From contig DAHVAL010000015.1 in assembly GCA_027314645.1 (NCBI GenBank), positions 6,262-45,824 on the forward strand: DNA of 39,563 nt. Reading direction: 5' to 3'. A model generated the notes under the pieces. It was not told the DNA's origin and did no database searches. It was given only the letters and a program-made list of their open reading frames with translations. Below are positions 26,971-35,288 of the stretch, piece by piece (the first letter of the stretch is position 1; every line of letters starts with the position of its first letter). The position numbers were made by a program, and so were the translations under genes. The DNA is from Nitrospirota bacterium (GTDB lineage: Bacteria > Nitrospirota > Leptospirillia > Leptospirillales > Leptospirillaceae).

Positions 26971-28031
26971 AAGGCGGAAAGGCCCTATTGTTTTAGGAAT
27001 GGGGATTCTCGGGAGACATTCATCTTTGCCAGGGCCAAAGGGTCGAAATTCTGGAGCGACCCGGGAAAGGATGTTCACACTCCCGCCCGCCCATTCTTCC
27101 CCGAACATCTCCTCGTTGCACTCGTTTTACTCCCTCAGGATCAGGGTCCGGAGACCTCCACAGGAGCCGCATCGGATCCGAATCGGCTCAAGAGATCGGG
27201 ATCGACATTCATGAATAATGGGGCGGAAGCATTTGGAGTCTATCGAAGACTTTCCGGACAGAGGTACGGGTCTTGATCACCAAGAGGGAGAAATCGGGCG
27301 AAGTCCAATGCTGCCTGGCTTAGGAGCCCCATATCGGAGAATGTGAAGGTTCTGATCCGCGTGGATCCGGCCGATTAGAGAGTGACGATTCGACTAAAAC
27401 TTCGCTGAAAACATAGGGATTTAGGGGGGGCCGATTTTCTCATCCATCATTTCGTATTTGAATCCATGCCCCAAGGAGGCTACCATTAAGAGGACCTCTC
27501 CCCAAAAATACAAAATGTAAGGGTTCAAGAATCGGCTTTGGAAGATATGGCGAAGCGGGGCGCAATGAGTCGCATCGTCGAGACGGCGTAGAGTGGGACC
27601 GTCCGAAAAATCACGAGGACTCATTCTTGGGGGGCGACGGCACCCCTTCTTTCCGAATGGGAGCCTTGGGCGCACTCCAAAACCCGATTTCAGAGCCGGC
27701 GGTCGACGAGAATGGGCGTTCGCGGGAGTGGGGACATTTATGAGAACATCGGAGAAGGACCCTTCTGGGGATCTCTTCGAATGCGTCCGAGAAGGGGAAC
27801 ACGATATTGCTCCATACCTCTCGATTACGCCGCATGCCTTCATGAGGCAATCCTTTTGGCCCTCTTCTCCCGGAGACTCGGGATCGCTCGGTCTCTGTTC
27901 GAGGGACCCCGCTTTAACTCGGAGGTGGCCGCTCCTTTCGGCTTGGGTGCCCTCTGGACAAACCGTGATCCCAAGGACCTCTCCATGGAAATAAAAGGCT
28001 TCCCCCCCTTACTCCGTCGGAGCGAAAGAGG
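26971..28031. other. Gene-poor stretch, no supported gene
   Basis: About 1.06 kb. Several overlapping frames of 80-140 codons occur on both strands, but all are rich in Arg, Pro, Ser and Gly in the way shadow frames of GC-rich DNA are, and none shows motifs or a good ribosome-binding site. It may be decayed former coding DNA. No repeats or insertion-sequence ends were recognised. Confidence 0.4.
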
Positions 28032-28937
28032 ATGAGCCCCTTCGCACCGGACGCCCCGGGTTTCTCGTGTTCTTCTAAAGATTTTCTCCATACCAAGGTC
28101 TTGGCTTCCTCCATCGGAAAGCGATCCATCATCGCCTCCATCTTCGCCCCCTTCAACCCACTTCTCCGCAAGATTCGGTTCGATCCCCGCCATCCCGAAT
28201 TCCCGATCATTCCGACCGTCAAGTCCCTTCCAGTGAACTCAGTGGGACGCGATTTCGTCGTCGGCGATCTCCACGGACGACTTCCCTATCTCGAAGCCAT
28301 GCTGTCCTCCGTCCGGTTCGACGAAGGCAAAGACCGGCTCTTCTCTGTCGGCGACCTTGTTGATCGCGGTCCCGACTCCACCGGGGTCCTGTCCCTTCTC
28401 CGGAAACCATGGTTCTACTCCGTCAAGGGAAACCACGAAGATCTCCTCCTGCACCATGCCGGGTGCATCCGCCGATACCGGAAGATCTATGCCCGAGCCA
28501 TGAGAGGACGGTGGCTCGAAGAATTTCTCTCCTCGTCGGACTTTAAAGATCTGACCGGACTCATTGCCGCGCTCCCGCATATCATCGTCGTCGGCCAAGG
28601 GGCTCCCGGCCGTTTCCACGTGGTCCATGGGGAGATCTCCCTCGGAAAGGGAGGAGGAAGGAGCGTGGGAACGGATGCCGACGTCGACGCCTGGGCGGAG
28701 GGCCGCCCTTCATCGGGTCCCGCCTTCGAATCGGTCATCCTGTGGAGCAGGAAGATATTCGCGTCAAACGGACCCTATACGCCATGGCGTCCGGGACTTT
28801 CCCCCACGTTCTGCGGACACACTCTCGCCAGGACCGTCCGTATCCGTGAAAGCCACGTCAACATCGACACCGGAACGTTCCTTCGGGGCTCCCGGAACAC
28901 CGGATCCGGAGGTCTTTCGCTGGTCCAGGCGAACTGA
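28032..28937 (+). CDS. PPP-family serine/threonine protein phosphatase
   Basis: 301 residues if begun at the ATG at 28032. The phosphoprotein-phosphatase metal motifs are G-D-L-H-G (about 78-82), G-D-L-V-D-R-G (about 107-113) and G-N-H-E (about 133-136); V-V-H-G-E, G-H-T and I-D-T-G follow. The core is like the lambda/PrpA-type phosphatases of about 220 residues, so the first about 67 residues are extra and unlike any domain I know; a GTG at 28233 would give the normal length but lacks a Shine-Dalgarno. It uses two metal ions to remove phosphate from proteins or small phosphoesters. Isolated in a gene-poor region with no kinase nearby, so its substrates are unknown and it could be acquired DNA. 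Confidence 0.85.
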   Translation: MSPFAPDAPGFSCSSKDFLHTKVLASSIGKRSIIASIFAPFNPLLRKIRFDPRHPEFPIIPTVKSLPVNSVGRDFVVGDLHGRLPYLEAMLSSVRFDEGKDRLFSVGDLVDRGPDSTGVLSLLRKPWFYSVKGNHEDLLLHHAGCIRRYRKIYARAMRGRWLEEFLSSSDFKDLTGLIAALPHIIVVGQGAPGRFHVVHGEISLGKGGGRSVGTDADVDAWAEGRPSSGPAFESVILWSRKIFASNGPYTPWRPGLSPTFCGHTLARTVRIRESHVNIDTGTFLRGSRNTGSGGLSLVQAN

Positions 28938-29340
28938 CTCATTTCTCCGGGCTCCACCCCCTCCGCCGTTCAATCAGGGTCCGATCAGGGCCGCCTTTTA
29001 TGGCTTCTGTGGATTACGATCATTTGGTCTTTTGGCGACGCCATGAAGCCCATTTTTTATGGTATTTTGATGAAGAAGGGTGGTGGGGAGAGTTCGGCCT
29101 ATTGATGCGTCCACTGACATAAGCCGACCAGGGTTGGTCATGGAGCGCCCAAGACGGGCCCGGACCCATGGTCTTCTCCTGAGTATTGCGGGCCGGGGAT
29201 CCGGGTCCGGAAGAGCATTCAAAATACCGAGAAGAACCCCCACATCTTGAAAGGAAGGGCCCGAAGGTCACCCCCCCGATACCCTGAATGTCGACAATGA
29301 AGGAGTTTTTGAGGGGATGAAGGTGGCCTGCTCAGACTCC
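28938..29340. other. Intergenic stretch with a long imperfect inverted repeat
   Basis: No gene is supported. TCTTCTC (29172-29178) plus GTATT (29183-29187) can pair with AATAC (29223-29227) plus GAGAAGA (29229-29235), giving a 12-bp interrupted stem around a roughly 35-nt GC-rich loop. Its role is unknown. Frames on both strands lack protein-like features. Confidence 0.35.
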
Positions 29341-29364
29341 AATTTATCTTGGATTCGATAAATT
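29341..29364. promoter_or_regulatory. Perfect inverted repeat upstream of the SQR promoter
   Basis: AATTTATC and GATAAATT are exact inverse complements separated by 8 nt. The repeat ends 6 nt before the -35 box of the SQR-operon promoter, a position typical of an activator site, although a repressor is possible. The AT-rich 8-8-8 geometry fits a dimeric helix-turn-helix regulator. Confidence 0.55.
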
Positions 29365-29370
29365 CTTTGC

Positions 29371-29399
29371 TTGCGGTTCTTTTTTGGTTGGTCTAAAAT
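29371..29399 (+). promoter_or_regulatory. Sigma70-like promoter of the SQR/DUF1641 operon
   Basis: -35 TTGCGG (29371-29376), 17-nt spacer, -10 TAAAAT (29394-29399). Transcription would begin near 29406, giving a leader of about 140 nt before the ATG at 29546. Confidence 0.55.
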
Positions 29400-29545
29400 C
29401 GGAGGGTCGGAAGGCAGGACCGAACGGTGTTTCGCTTCTGTCTTGCGGCCAGAGTTGGAGGGCGCAATAGGCGCTCTGAGGATTAATCCGGTTCCAGCAG
29501 CCGGGAATAAATTTTCCCAACTCCTGGACCAGGGTGGAGGATAGA

Positions 29546-30685
29546 ATGGCCAAGAAAATCGTGGTTCTGGGCGGAGGGGTCGCCGGAACAATCGTCGCTA
29601 ACCAGCTTGCACGAAAAATTGCTGGAGATCTCCGTTCCAAGTCAGTCTCGATCACCCAAATCGGGAATACTGAAACGCATACCTATCAGCCTGGGTGGCT
29701 TTACATCCCCTTCGATCTTTCCCGGCCCGAGGATTTAAAACGGCCCCAGAGATCCCTTCTCGATCCCTCCATCACCTTTGTTCTGGATAATATTACCAAC
29801 ATCGACATACAGGGTCAGAAGCTCACTTCCAAGGAAGGGAAAGAATACACTTACGATATTCTTGTGATCGCCACCGGCTCCGTTCCCCGGCCCGACCTGA
29901 CCCCTGGTCTCGTGGAGGGCGGGCACTGGTTTCATACTGAAGAAGGATCGATCAAACTTCGCGATGCCCTCAGGAGTTTTACCGGGGGAAGAATCGTCAT
30001 CTCGATGGGGGTTCCGCATAAATGCCCGGTCGCCCCGGTCGAGGTGACCCTCATGCTCGATGACTATTTGAGAAAGCGCGGCATTCGGGACAAGACGGAA
30101 ATCACCTATACCTACCCGGTGGGAACGGTCCACACCATTCCTGCCGTCGCCAAGTGGGGCGCCCAAACCTTTGAGGAGCGGGGCATCAAATACGAAGTGT
30201 TCTTCAACATGAAGGAAGTGGACGTCAAGAAAAAAATTGTCCACAGCATGGAAGGGAGCCAGCTTCCCTTTGATCTTCTGATCACCATCCCTCAGCACCG
30301 AGGGGCTCAGGTGATTCTTGACTCCAAACTTGGAGAGGGGGGTTGGATTCCCACCAATAAGGAAACTCTCCTGATGGAGGGAAGCGAGAATGTGTTTGTC
30401 GTGGGAGATACGACCAACCTTCCCGTTTCCAAAGCCGGGTCGACCGCCCATTTCTCCGCCGATGTGCTCGTTGAAAACATCGTGGATCTCCTCTCCGGAC
30501 AAAAACCCTCCCATAAATACGATGGAAAGGTGTTTTGTTTTATCGAAACCGGAAGAAACCAGGCCAGCTACATTTCCTTCAACTACACCAATCCCCCGGT
30601 CCCTCCGACTCCGACCACGATGGTGCACTGGTTGAAGATTTCTTACAACAAGATGTACTGGCTCACATCCAGAGGAATCCTATAG
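29546..30685 (+). CDS. Sulfide:quinone oxidoreductase-like FAD-dependent oxidoreductase
   Basis: 379 residues. The N-terminal FAD-binding motif is G-G-G-V-A-G near 9-14; V-I-A-T-G-S near 110 and V-F-V-V-G-D-T near 290 are the other flavoprotein signatures. Only two cysteines exist: C160 in P-H-K-C-P-V-A-P and C331 in K-V-F-C-F-I-E-T-G. These match two of the three redox-active cysteines of characterised SQRs; the third is missing, which points to a divergent SQR type or to another sulfur substrate. SQRs oxidise sulfide to polysulfide at the membrane and pass electrons to quinone. GGAGG at 6 nt supports the ATG at 29546 over the GTG at 29534. The DUF1641 gene follows by 9 nt. Confidence 0.9.
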   Translation: MAKKIVVLGGGVAGTIVANQLARKIAGDLRSKSVSITQIGNTETHTYQPGWLYIPFDLSRPEDLKRPQRSLLDPSITFVLDNITNIDIQGQKLTSKEGKEYTYDILVIATGSVPRPDLTPGLVEGGHWFHTEEGSIKLRDALRSFTGGRIVISMGVPHKCPVAPVEVTLMLDDYLRKRGIRDKTEITYTYPVGTVHTIPAVAKWGAQTFEERGIKYEVFFNMKEVDVKKKIVHSMEGSQLPFDLLITIPQHRGAQVILDSKLGEGGWIPTNKETLLMEGSENVFVVGDTTNLPVSKAGSTAHFSADVLVENIVDLLSGQKPSHKYDGKVFCFIETGRNQASYISFNYTNPPVPPTPTTMVHWLKISYNKMYWLTSRGIL

Positions 30686-30694
30686 GAGAACACG

Positions 30695-31447
30695 ATGGGA
30701 GAAGAAACCCGGACAGACCTCCTCAAGGATAAGCTTGGGGAGCAGGCAACCCAGGACCTTCTTGTGAAGATCCTCGACCGTCTCGACACATTGTCGGAGG
30801 CGGTGATAGCCCAGAAAGCCTTGATGGACATCGGTTCGAACCAGCTCGTGGAGCGGGTGGCCGAATCGGCGGATCGGGCCCTCACACTGATTGATCGTGC
30901 CTCAGATCCCCATGTCGTGGTCCTCCTGGAAAAGCTTCGAGACATCGAAGGAATCATTCCGGCACTTGAACGGATCGCTCCGTTGGTTTCTTCCGGAGGG
31001 CTGGACACTCTTGTTGAAATCGGAACCGCGGCAACGGCCATCAACCGGATCATGACCGATGGATTGCTCGAAAGGCTCGTCACGCAGATCGAAAGGGCCG
31101 GCTCGTTGATGGAGCAGTTCATGGAGCTTCCCGTGGACCGGCTGGCCTCGGCGGTTCGGAGGATGGACGAAGTGGGGGCCCTCGACACATTGCCCGATGT
31201 GGCTTCGGGGGTGGTGGCACTGACAAGGGTGGTGAATGATCAGTTTGTGGAAAGGCTGATGGTGACCTTGGAGAACTGGGTGGCGGAAATCGAGATTCTC
31301 CATTCAGCGCTCAACCGGGTCTCTGTCGAAGGCAAAACGGGCTCCGGTTTGTTCAGTCTTCTCGCCCTCATGGGGGATGCGGAGAATCAGAAGGCCATTT
31401 ATACCGGTCTCGAACTTGTCAAGGCTTTGCGCGCCGCGCAGCGCTGA
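30695..31447 (+). CDS. DUF1641 protein, SQR partner
   Basis: 250 residues, helical, soluble, with repeated amphipathic L-x-x-L-x-x-I patterns (L-V-K-I-L-D-R-L-D-T-L-S-E-A-V near the N-terminus, S-G-L-F-S-L-L-A-L-M-G-D near the C-terminus, the latter recalling the DUF1641 core). No cysteine, signal peptide or membrane span is visible. DUF1641 genes are commonly found beside sulfide:quinone oxidoreductases or related flavoproteins; the molecular role is unknown and a membrane-attachment or assembly partner is one possibility. Only 9 nt after the SQR gene, so co-transcribed. A strong intrinsic terminator follows 32 nt after its stop. Confidence 0.82.
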   Translation: MGEETRTDLLKDKLGEQATQDLLVKILDRLDTLSEAVIAQKALMDIGSNQLVERVAESADRALTLIDRASDPHVVVLLEKLRDIEGIIPALERIAPLVSSGGLDTLVEIGTAATAINRIMTDGLLERLVTQIERAGSLMEQFMELPVDRLASAVRRMDEVGALDTLPDVASGVVALTRVVNDQFVERLMVTLENWVAEIEILHSALNRVSVEGKTGSGLFSLLALMGDAENQKAIYTGLELVKALRAAQR

Positions 31448-31479
31448 CGTCTTCTCCAGCGCGAGGTGATTTTCCCAGA

Positions 31480-31511
31480 AGCGGAAGAGGGCAACCTCTT
31501 CCGCTTTATTT
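31480..31511 (+). terminator. Intrinsic terminator of the SQR/DUF1641 operon
   Basis: AGCGGAAGAGG (31480-31490) pairs perfectly with CCTCTTCCGCT (31495-31505) around a GCAA tetraloop, followed by TTATTT. An 11-bp stem with a GNRA loop and T-rich tail makes this the clearest terminator in the window. Confidence 0.95.
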
Positions 31512-31852
31512 GTGCCTCCTCCTTCCAATCCATCGAATGAACACCTGGGTGAGTGCCTGTAACGGTGGATCGACGGATTCCCTGGCGGCCAAGGTCAGGG
31601 TCTTTCCCGTGTTCTCCTGTGATCCTTCCTTAGGGCCCGGAAATCCTTAAAACCAATGACTCCGTCCGAGGGATTAGGTACAATGATTTCAAATTTTTCG
31701 GGAAGGTTTTCCTGCGACGCTTCAAAGGAGTGGAAGGTGCGGGGGAAGGATGAGGGGCGAGCGTTCCCTCAATGGGCGGAGAGAGTTCGGACAACCCCGC
31801 GGCCCGACGCGATGATCGTCAGGCCGGGTTGCCGTTGAAAGCTTAGGAGATC
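31512..31852. other. Intergenic region upstream of the MHS transporter
   Basis: About 340 bp without a supported gene. A 60-codon frame at 31656-31838 has no protein-like features. A TACAAT element at 31679-31684 within GGTACAATG could be an extended -10 for the transporter gene, but no good -35 lies at the right distance. AGGAG is placed 5 nt before the transporter ATG. Confidence 0.4.
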
Positions 31853-33205
31853 ATGGAATCCCCCGTATCGAAAACACAAATTCTTCTTGCAAGTCTAGTC
31901 GGAACCACGATCGAATTTTTTGATTTTTATATATTTGCCACCGCCTCCGTTCTTGTGTTTCCAGCACTTTTTTTCCCCCCGGGCAACCCGGCAACCGCCA
32001 CGCTCCAATCCCTTGCCACGTTTGCCCTGGCCTTTCTGACGCGTCCCATAGGGGCGGTCATTTTTGGGCATTTCGGAGACCGGGTGGGACGAAAGGCCAC
32101 CCTTGTGGCCTCCCTCCTGACGATGGGAATCTCGACTGTCCTCATCGGCCTTTTGCCGACCTATGACCGAGTCGGCCTCATCGCCCCGCTCCTTCTGGCC
32201 TTGTGCCGGCTCGGACAGGGAGTCGGCCTGGGTGGAGAGTGGGGCGGCGCGGTCCTTTTGGCCACCGAAAACGCTCCGCGGGACAAAAAGGCGTGGTTTG
32301 GAATGTTTCCTCAGCTCGGTGCTCCAGTGGGATTCATTCTTTCAACCGGCGTCTTTCTTGCCTTGTCTCATTTTACGTCGCGGTCGGAATTCGCCCAGTG
32401 GGGATGGCGGATTCCATTTATTTTGAGCGCTTTTCTCGTCATTGTGGGGTTGTGGATCCGCCTTCGGATCCTTGAAACGCCGGAATTCAGGAAATCTCTC
32501 GATCGGGGGGAACGGGTCCGCCTTCCGATTTTCTCCGTCCTGCGCCATTACCCACTTGCGCTCATTCTGGGGGTCTTCTCTCTTTTCAGCACCTTTGTCC
32601 TTTTTTACCTCATGACCGTGTTTGCCCTGGGGTGGGGGACGACACACCTGGGGTACAGCGGGGAAAGCTTCCTGCTGATACAAATGATCGGGGTGATTTT
32701 TTTCGGTCTCCTGATCCCGGTCTCCTCCCATTACGCGGATCGGAGAAGTGCCCGTGAAGCGATGATGATTTCCACGGTTCTCATCTTCATATTTGGTCTG
32801 GCGTTCGGTCCCATGCTGACCCCGCACCATGCCTTCAGGGTGCTCGCGTTTTTCTTGGTCGGGTTTTCGATTATCGGTCTCACCTATGGGCCCGCCGGAA
32901 CGATTTTGGCGGAGCTTTTTCCGACTCCTGTCCGTTACACAGGCGCCTCCCTCGCCTTCAATCTCGCAGGGATTGTCGGCGCCTCCCCGGCTCCGTACAT
33001 CGCGACGCGCCTTGCGGCGGAGCATGGACTCTCCGCCGTAGGCGTCTATTTGTCGGCCACCGGAATCATCACCTTTCTAGCTCTCCTTTTTGTACGGCCG
33101 GCTGAGGAATCCTTGCCTTCGGGCCTGAGCGAATGGAAGGAGTCCCCTGCATTAGGGTCGCCCGGTTCCGACCGGAGCCCGTTCACCAATGAAGACCCTT
33201 CGTGA
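31853..33205 (+). CDS. MHS-type major facilitator transporter (KgtP/ProP-like)
   Basis: 450 residues with about twelve membrane spans. MFS motif A is present as G-H-F-G-D-R-V-G-R-K between spans 2 and 3, and G-V-G-L-G-G-E-W-G-G-A in span 4 is characteristic of the metabolite:H+ symporter (MHS) subfamily, which includes alpha-ketoglutarate permease KgtP, ShiA and ProP. It would import an organic acid or osmolyte with protons. AGGAG lies 5 nt before the ATG. Its last codon overlaps the start of lhgO by 4 nt (GTGA), so both are expected to act on the same compound, plausibly 2-oxoglutarate or 2-hydroxyglutarate. That substrate is inferred only. Confidence 0.9.
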   Translation: MESPVSKTQILLASLVGTTIEFFDFYIFATASVLVFPALFFPPGNPATATLQSLATFALAFLTRPIGAVIFGHFGDRVGRKATLVASLLTMGISTVLIGLLPTYDRVGLIAPLLLALCRLGQGVGLGGEWGGAVLLATENAPRDKKAWFGMFPQLGAPVGFILSTGVFLALSHFTSRSEFAQWGWRIPFILSAFLVIVGLWIRLRILETPEFRKSLDRGERVRLPIFSVLRHYPLALILGVFSLFSTFVLFYLMTVFALGWGTTHLGYSGESFLLIQMIGVIFFGLLIPVSSHYADRRSAREAMMISTVLIFIFGLAFGPMLTPHHAFRVLAFFLVGFSIIGLTYGPAGTILAELFPTPVRYTGASLAFNLAGIVGASPAPYIATRLAAEHGLSAVGVYLSATGIITFLALLFVRPAEESLPSGLSEWKESPALGSPGSDRSPFTNEDPS

Positions 33206-34461
33206 CCCCCACGCCTGAGGAATCCTCCGAATACCTGATCATTGGGGCCGGCATCTTGGGGCTTGCCATGGCCCGGACAATTCGGGAGGCAAAACCGCAT
33301 GCGTCCATTCATGTGATCGAGAAAGAATCCGTTCCAGCCTGGCATGCCAGCGGAAGGAATTCCGGGGTTCTTCACGCCGGGTTTTATTATTCATCCGACT
33401 CCCTTAAAGCCCGATTTACCAGGGAAGGGAACCGATTTTGGAGAGAATATTGTCTAGATCGCGGTCTTCCGATGAATCCTTCGGGCAAGGTGGTGGTGGC
33501 CCGAACGGAGGTCGAAGCGGAAGGGATCAAAGAGCTGAAAAGACGGGGGGACGTCAACGGAGTCGATGTTTCGATCATCGATGAAAAAGAACTTGCGGAA
33601 ATAGAACCCAATGCAAAGACGGCGGGCATTGCCTTGTGGTCCCCGACCACAATGACCGTCGACCCCAATGACGTGGCAAAAACTCTGGAAAAGGAACTCA
33701 CTCGATCGGGCGTCCGTTTTTTTTATGAAACTCCCTATCAGAGGCGGATCGAGAATGGGTCTGTCCGTGCCGGGAACAGGGTATTCCGTTACCATGCGCT
33801 CATCAACGCCGCCGGACTTCATGCCGATCGCATCGCCCAGGATTTCGGATTCGCTTCCGATCTCCTTCTGCTCCCCTTCAAAGGAATCTATCTCGAGTCC
33901 GAAGATCGAAATCACGCAACCTTGCCGGTTGGAACAAACATCTATCCCGTCCCCGATCTACGTCAGCCTTTCCTGGGGGTCCATTTCACCGTGAAGGTCG
34001 ATGGAACAGTCAAGATTGGCCCGACGGCCATTCCAGCATTCTGGAGAGAAAACTACAAGGGATTGGACCGTTTCGAGTGGACCGATTTTCGTGAGATTGT
34101 GGGATGGGAATCCTCTCTCTTTTTCAAGAATGACTTCGGATTCAGGGATCTGGCCCTGGAGGAAATCAGGAAATATTCCAAAAAATATATGGTGGAGCAA
34201 TCCCGCTCACTGGTGAAAACCCTCGATCCCTCCCGATTCACGAAATGGGGGAACCCTGGCATTCGAGCCCAGCTTCTAGACACGCGAAAGAGGGTTTTGA
34301 TCTCCGACTTCCGCGTGGAGGGGGATCGCCATTCGATCCATATTTTGAATGCGGTCTCTCCCGCCTTTACCGCCAGCATTCCGTTTGCCCGGTGGATTTT
34401 TGATGAATATGGGAAGAATGGGCAATGGATTTCCCCGGAGAAGGGGTCAATGCATTCCTGA
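33202..34461 (+). CDS. lhgO: L-2-hydroxyglutarate oxidase/dehydrogenase
   Basis: 419 residues. FAD-binding G-A-G-I-L-G-L-A at about 16-23; the family signature S-G-R-N-S-G-V-L-H-A-G-F-Y-Y near 50-63; L-I-N-A-A-G-L-H-A-D near 197; and a C-terminal G-x-P-G-I-R-A-Q-L element. These define the LhgO/L2HGDH group of the DAO superfamily, which oxidises L-2-hydroxyglutarate to 2-oxoglutarate, passing electrons to oxygen or the quinone pool. GTG start overlapping the transporter stop by 4 nt. In an autotroph using a reductive TCA cycle it could repair 2-hydroxyglutarate made by side reactions. Convergent with the glycosylase gene. Confidence 0.92.
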   Translation: MTPTPEESSEYLIIGAGILGLAMARTIREAKPHASIHVIEKESVPAWHASGRNSGVLHAGFYYSSDSLKARFTREGNRFWREYCLDRGLPMNPSGKVVVARTEVEAEGIKELKRRGDVNGVDVSIIDEKELAEIEPNAKTAGIALWSPTTMTVDPNDVAKTLEKELTRSGVRFFYETPYQRRIENGSVRAGNRVFRYHALINAAGLHADRIAQDFGFASDLLLLPFKGIYLESEDRNHATLPVGTNIYPVPDLRQPFLGVHFTVKVDGTVKIGPTAIPAFWRENYKGLDRFEWTDFREIVGWESSLFFKNDFGFRDLALEEIRKYSKKYMVEQSRSLVKTLDPSRFTKWGNPGIRAQLLDTRKRVLISDFRVEGDRHSIHILNAVSPAFTASIPFARWIFDEYGKNGQWISPEKGSMHS

Positions 34462-34508
34462 AGAAAAAAGAGGCTCGAGACTGGGAACCCTTCGAGTGGA
34501 CAATGCGC

Positions 34509-35087
34509 TCATTTTCTGGAAATGTAGGGGCTCCCACCGATATAGAACCTGAGTGGACGGTCCTTCCAATCTCCGGCGTAATGGACCCCTATTCTCGGGC
34601 GGCTCACCACGGAGAAGGGGAGGGGGTCCGCCGGAGGCGTCCCGATGAAAAAATGTGCGCTTAAAAGGTCCAGACCATTTTGACGTTTGTCGATCTTCAT
34701 GGCCTGACATAGAAGCCCCGGGCCTTTGGTTTTTTGGGAGATGTTGAGAACCGGCTCCAGGGCCCTGATGAGAACTGCGCACGGGTTCCCTTCTTTTTCC
34801 GTCACCACATTCATGCAGTAATACATCCCATAGATCATGTAAACGTAAGCGTGACCGGGCGGCCCAAACATGACCCGGGTCCGGGAGGTCAGTCCACGGG
34901 AGGAGTGACAGGCTTTGTCCTCCGTGCCGAGATAAGCTTCAACCTCAACGATTCTGCCGATTTTAGGCATTCCGTCCACAACATGGACCAGAACCTTCCC
35001 GAGAAGATCGCGAGCGACATCGATCGTTTCCCGGTCATAAAAAGCCCGGTTGAGCGGGAGAATGTCCGTGAACTGTTCAGATCCCAT
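34509..35087 (-). CDS. DNA-3-methyladenine glycosylase (AAG/MPG family)
   Basis: 192 residues from an ATG at 35087 with GAGAGG just upstream; the frame continues to 35147 but adds no conserved sequence. Family motifs: A-R-D-L-L-G-K-V-L-V near residue 25, I-V-E-V-E-A-Y-L-G with the catalytic glutamate near 53, R-T-x-V-M-F-G-P-P-G-H-A-Y-V-Y-x-I-Y-G with the intercalating-tyrosine region, and G-P-G-L-L-C-x-A-M. The enzyme removes alkylated or deaminated purines (3-methyladenine, hypoxanthine) as the first step of base-excision repair. It lies about 200 nt downstream of phosphoketolase on the same strand. The protein ends shortly after the R-P-R-I-G-V-H-Y motif, as usual. Confidence 0.95.
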   Translation of the reverse strand: MGSEQFTDILPLNRAFYDRETIDVARDLLGKVLVHVVDGMPKIGRIVEVEAYLGTEDKACHSSRGLTSRTRVMFGPPGHAYVYMIYGMYYCMNVVTEKEGNPCAVLIRALEPVLNISQKTKGPGLLCQAMKIDKRQNGLDLLSAHFFIGTPPADPLPFSVVSRPRIGVHYAGDWKDRPLRFYIGGSPYISRK

Positions 35088-35288
35088 TGGCCTCTCTTGT
35101 CCGCCTGTACGGTTCGAAGATAACGGTGGGTTTTCCGGACATGGCATGGGGCGAATACATGGCGTTCCTCATGATCCGGAATCCGGGGAGAATGATCCAA
35201 CCCGCCCCAACGGGACGGCTCCATGATGGATTTCCAGAATTCCTGTTCTAGCCGTGAAGATCGTGGCCATTGGGGGCCCCTAGGCGGG

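Noticed and set aside
27421-27843. 140-codon leftward frame with an L-D-D-A-T-H segment resembling a transposase core
   Set aside because: The rest is Arg/Pro/Ser-rich shadow-like sequence with no second catalytic motif, no ribosome-binding site and no inverted repeats nearby.
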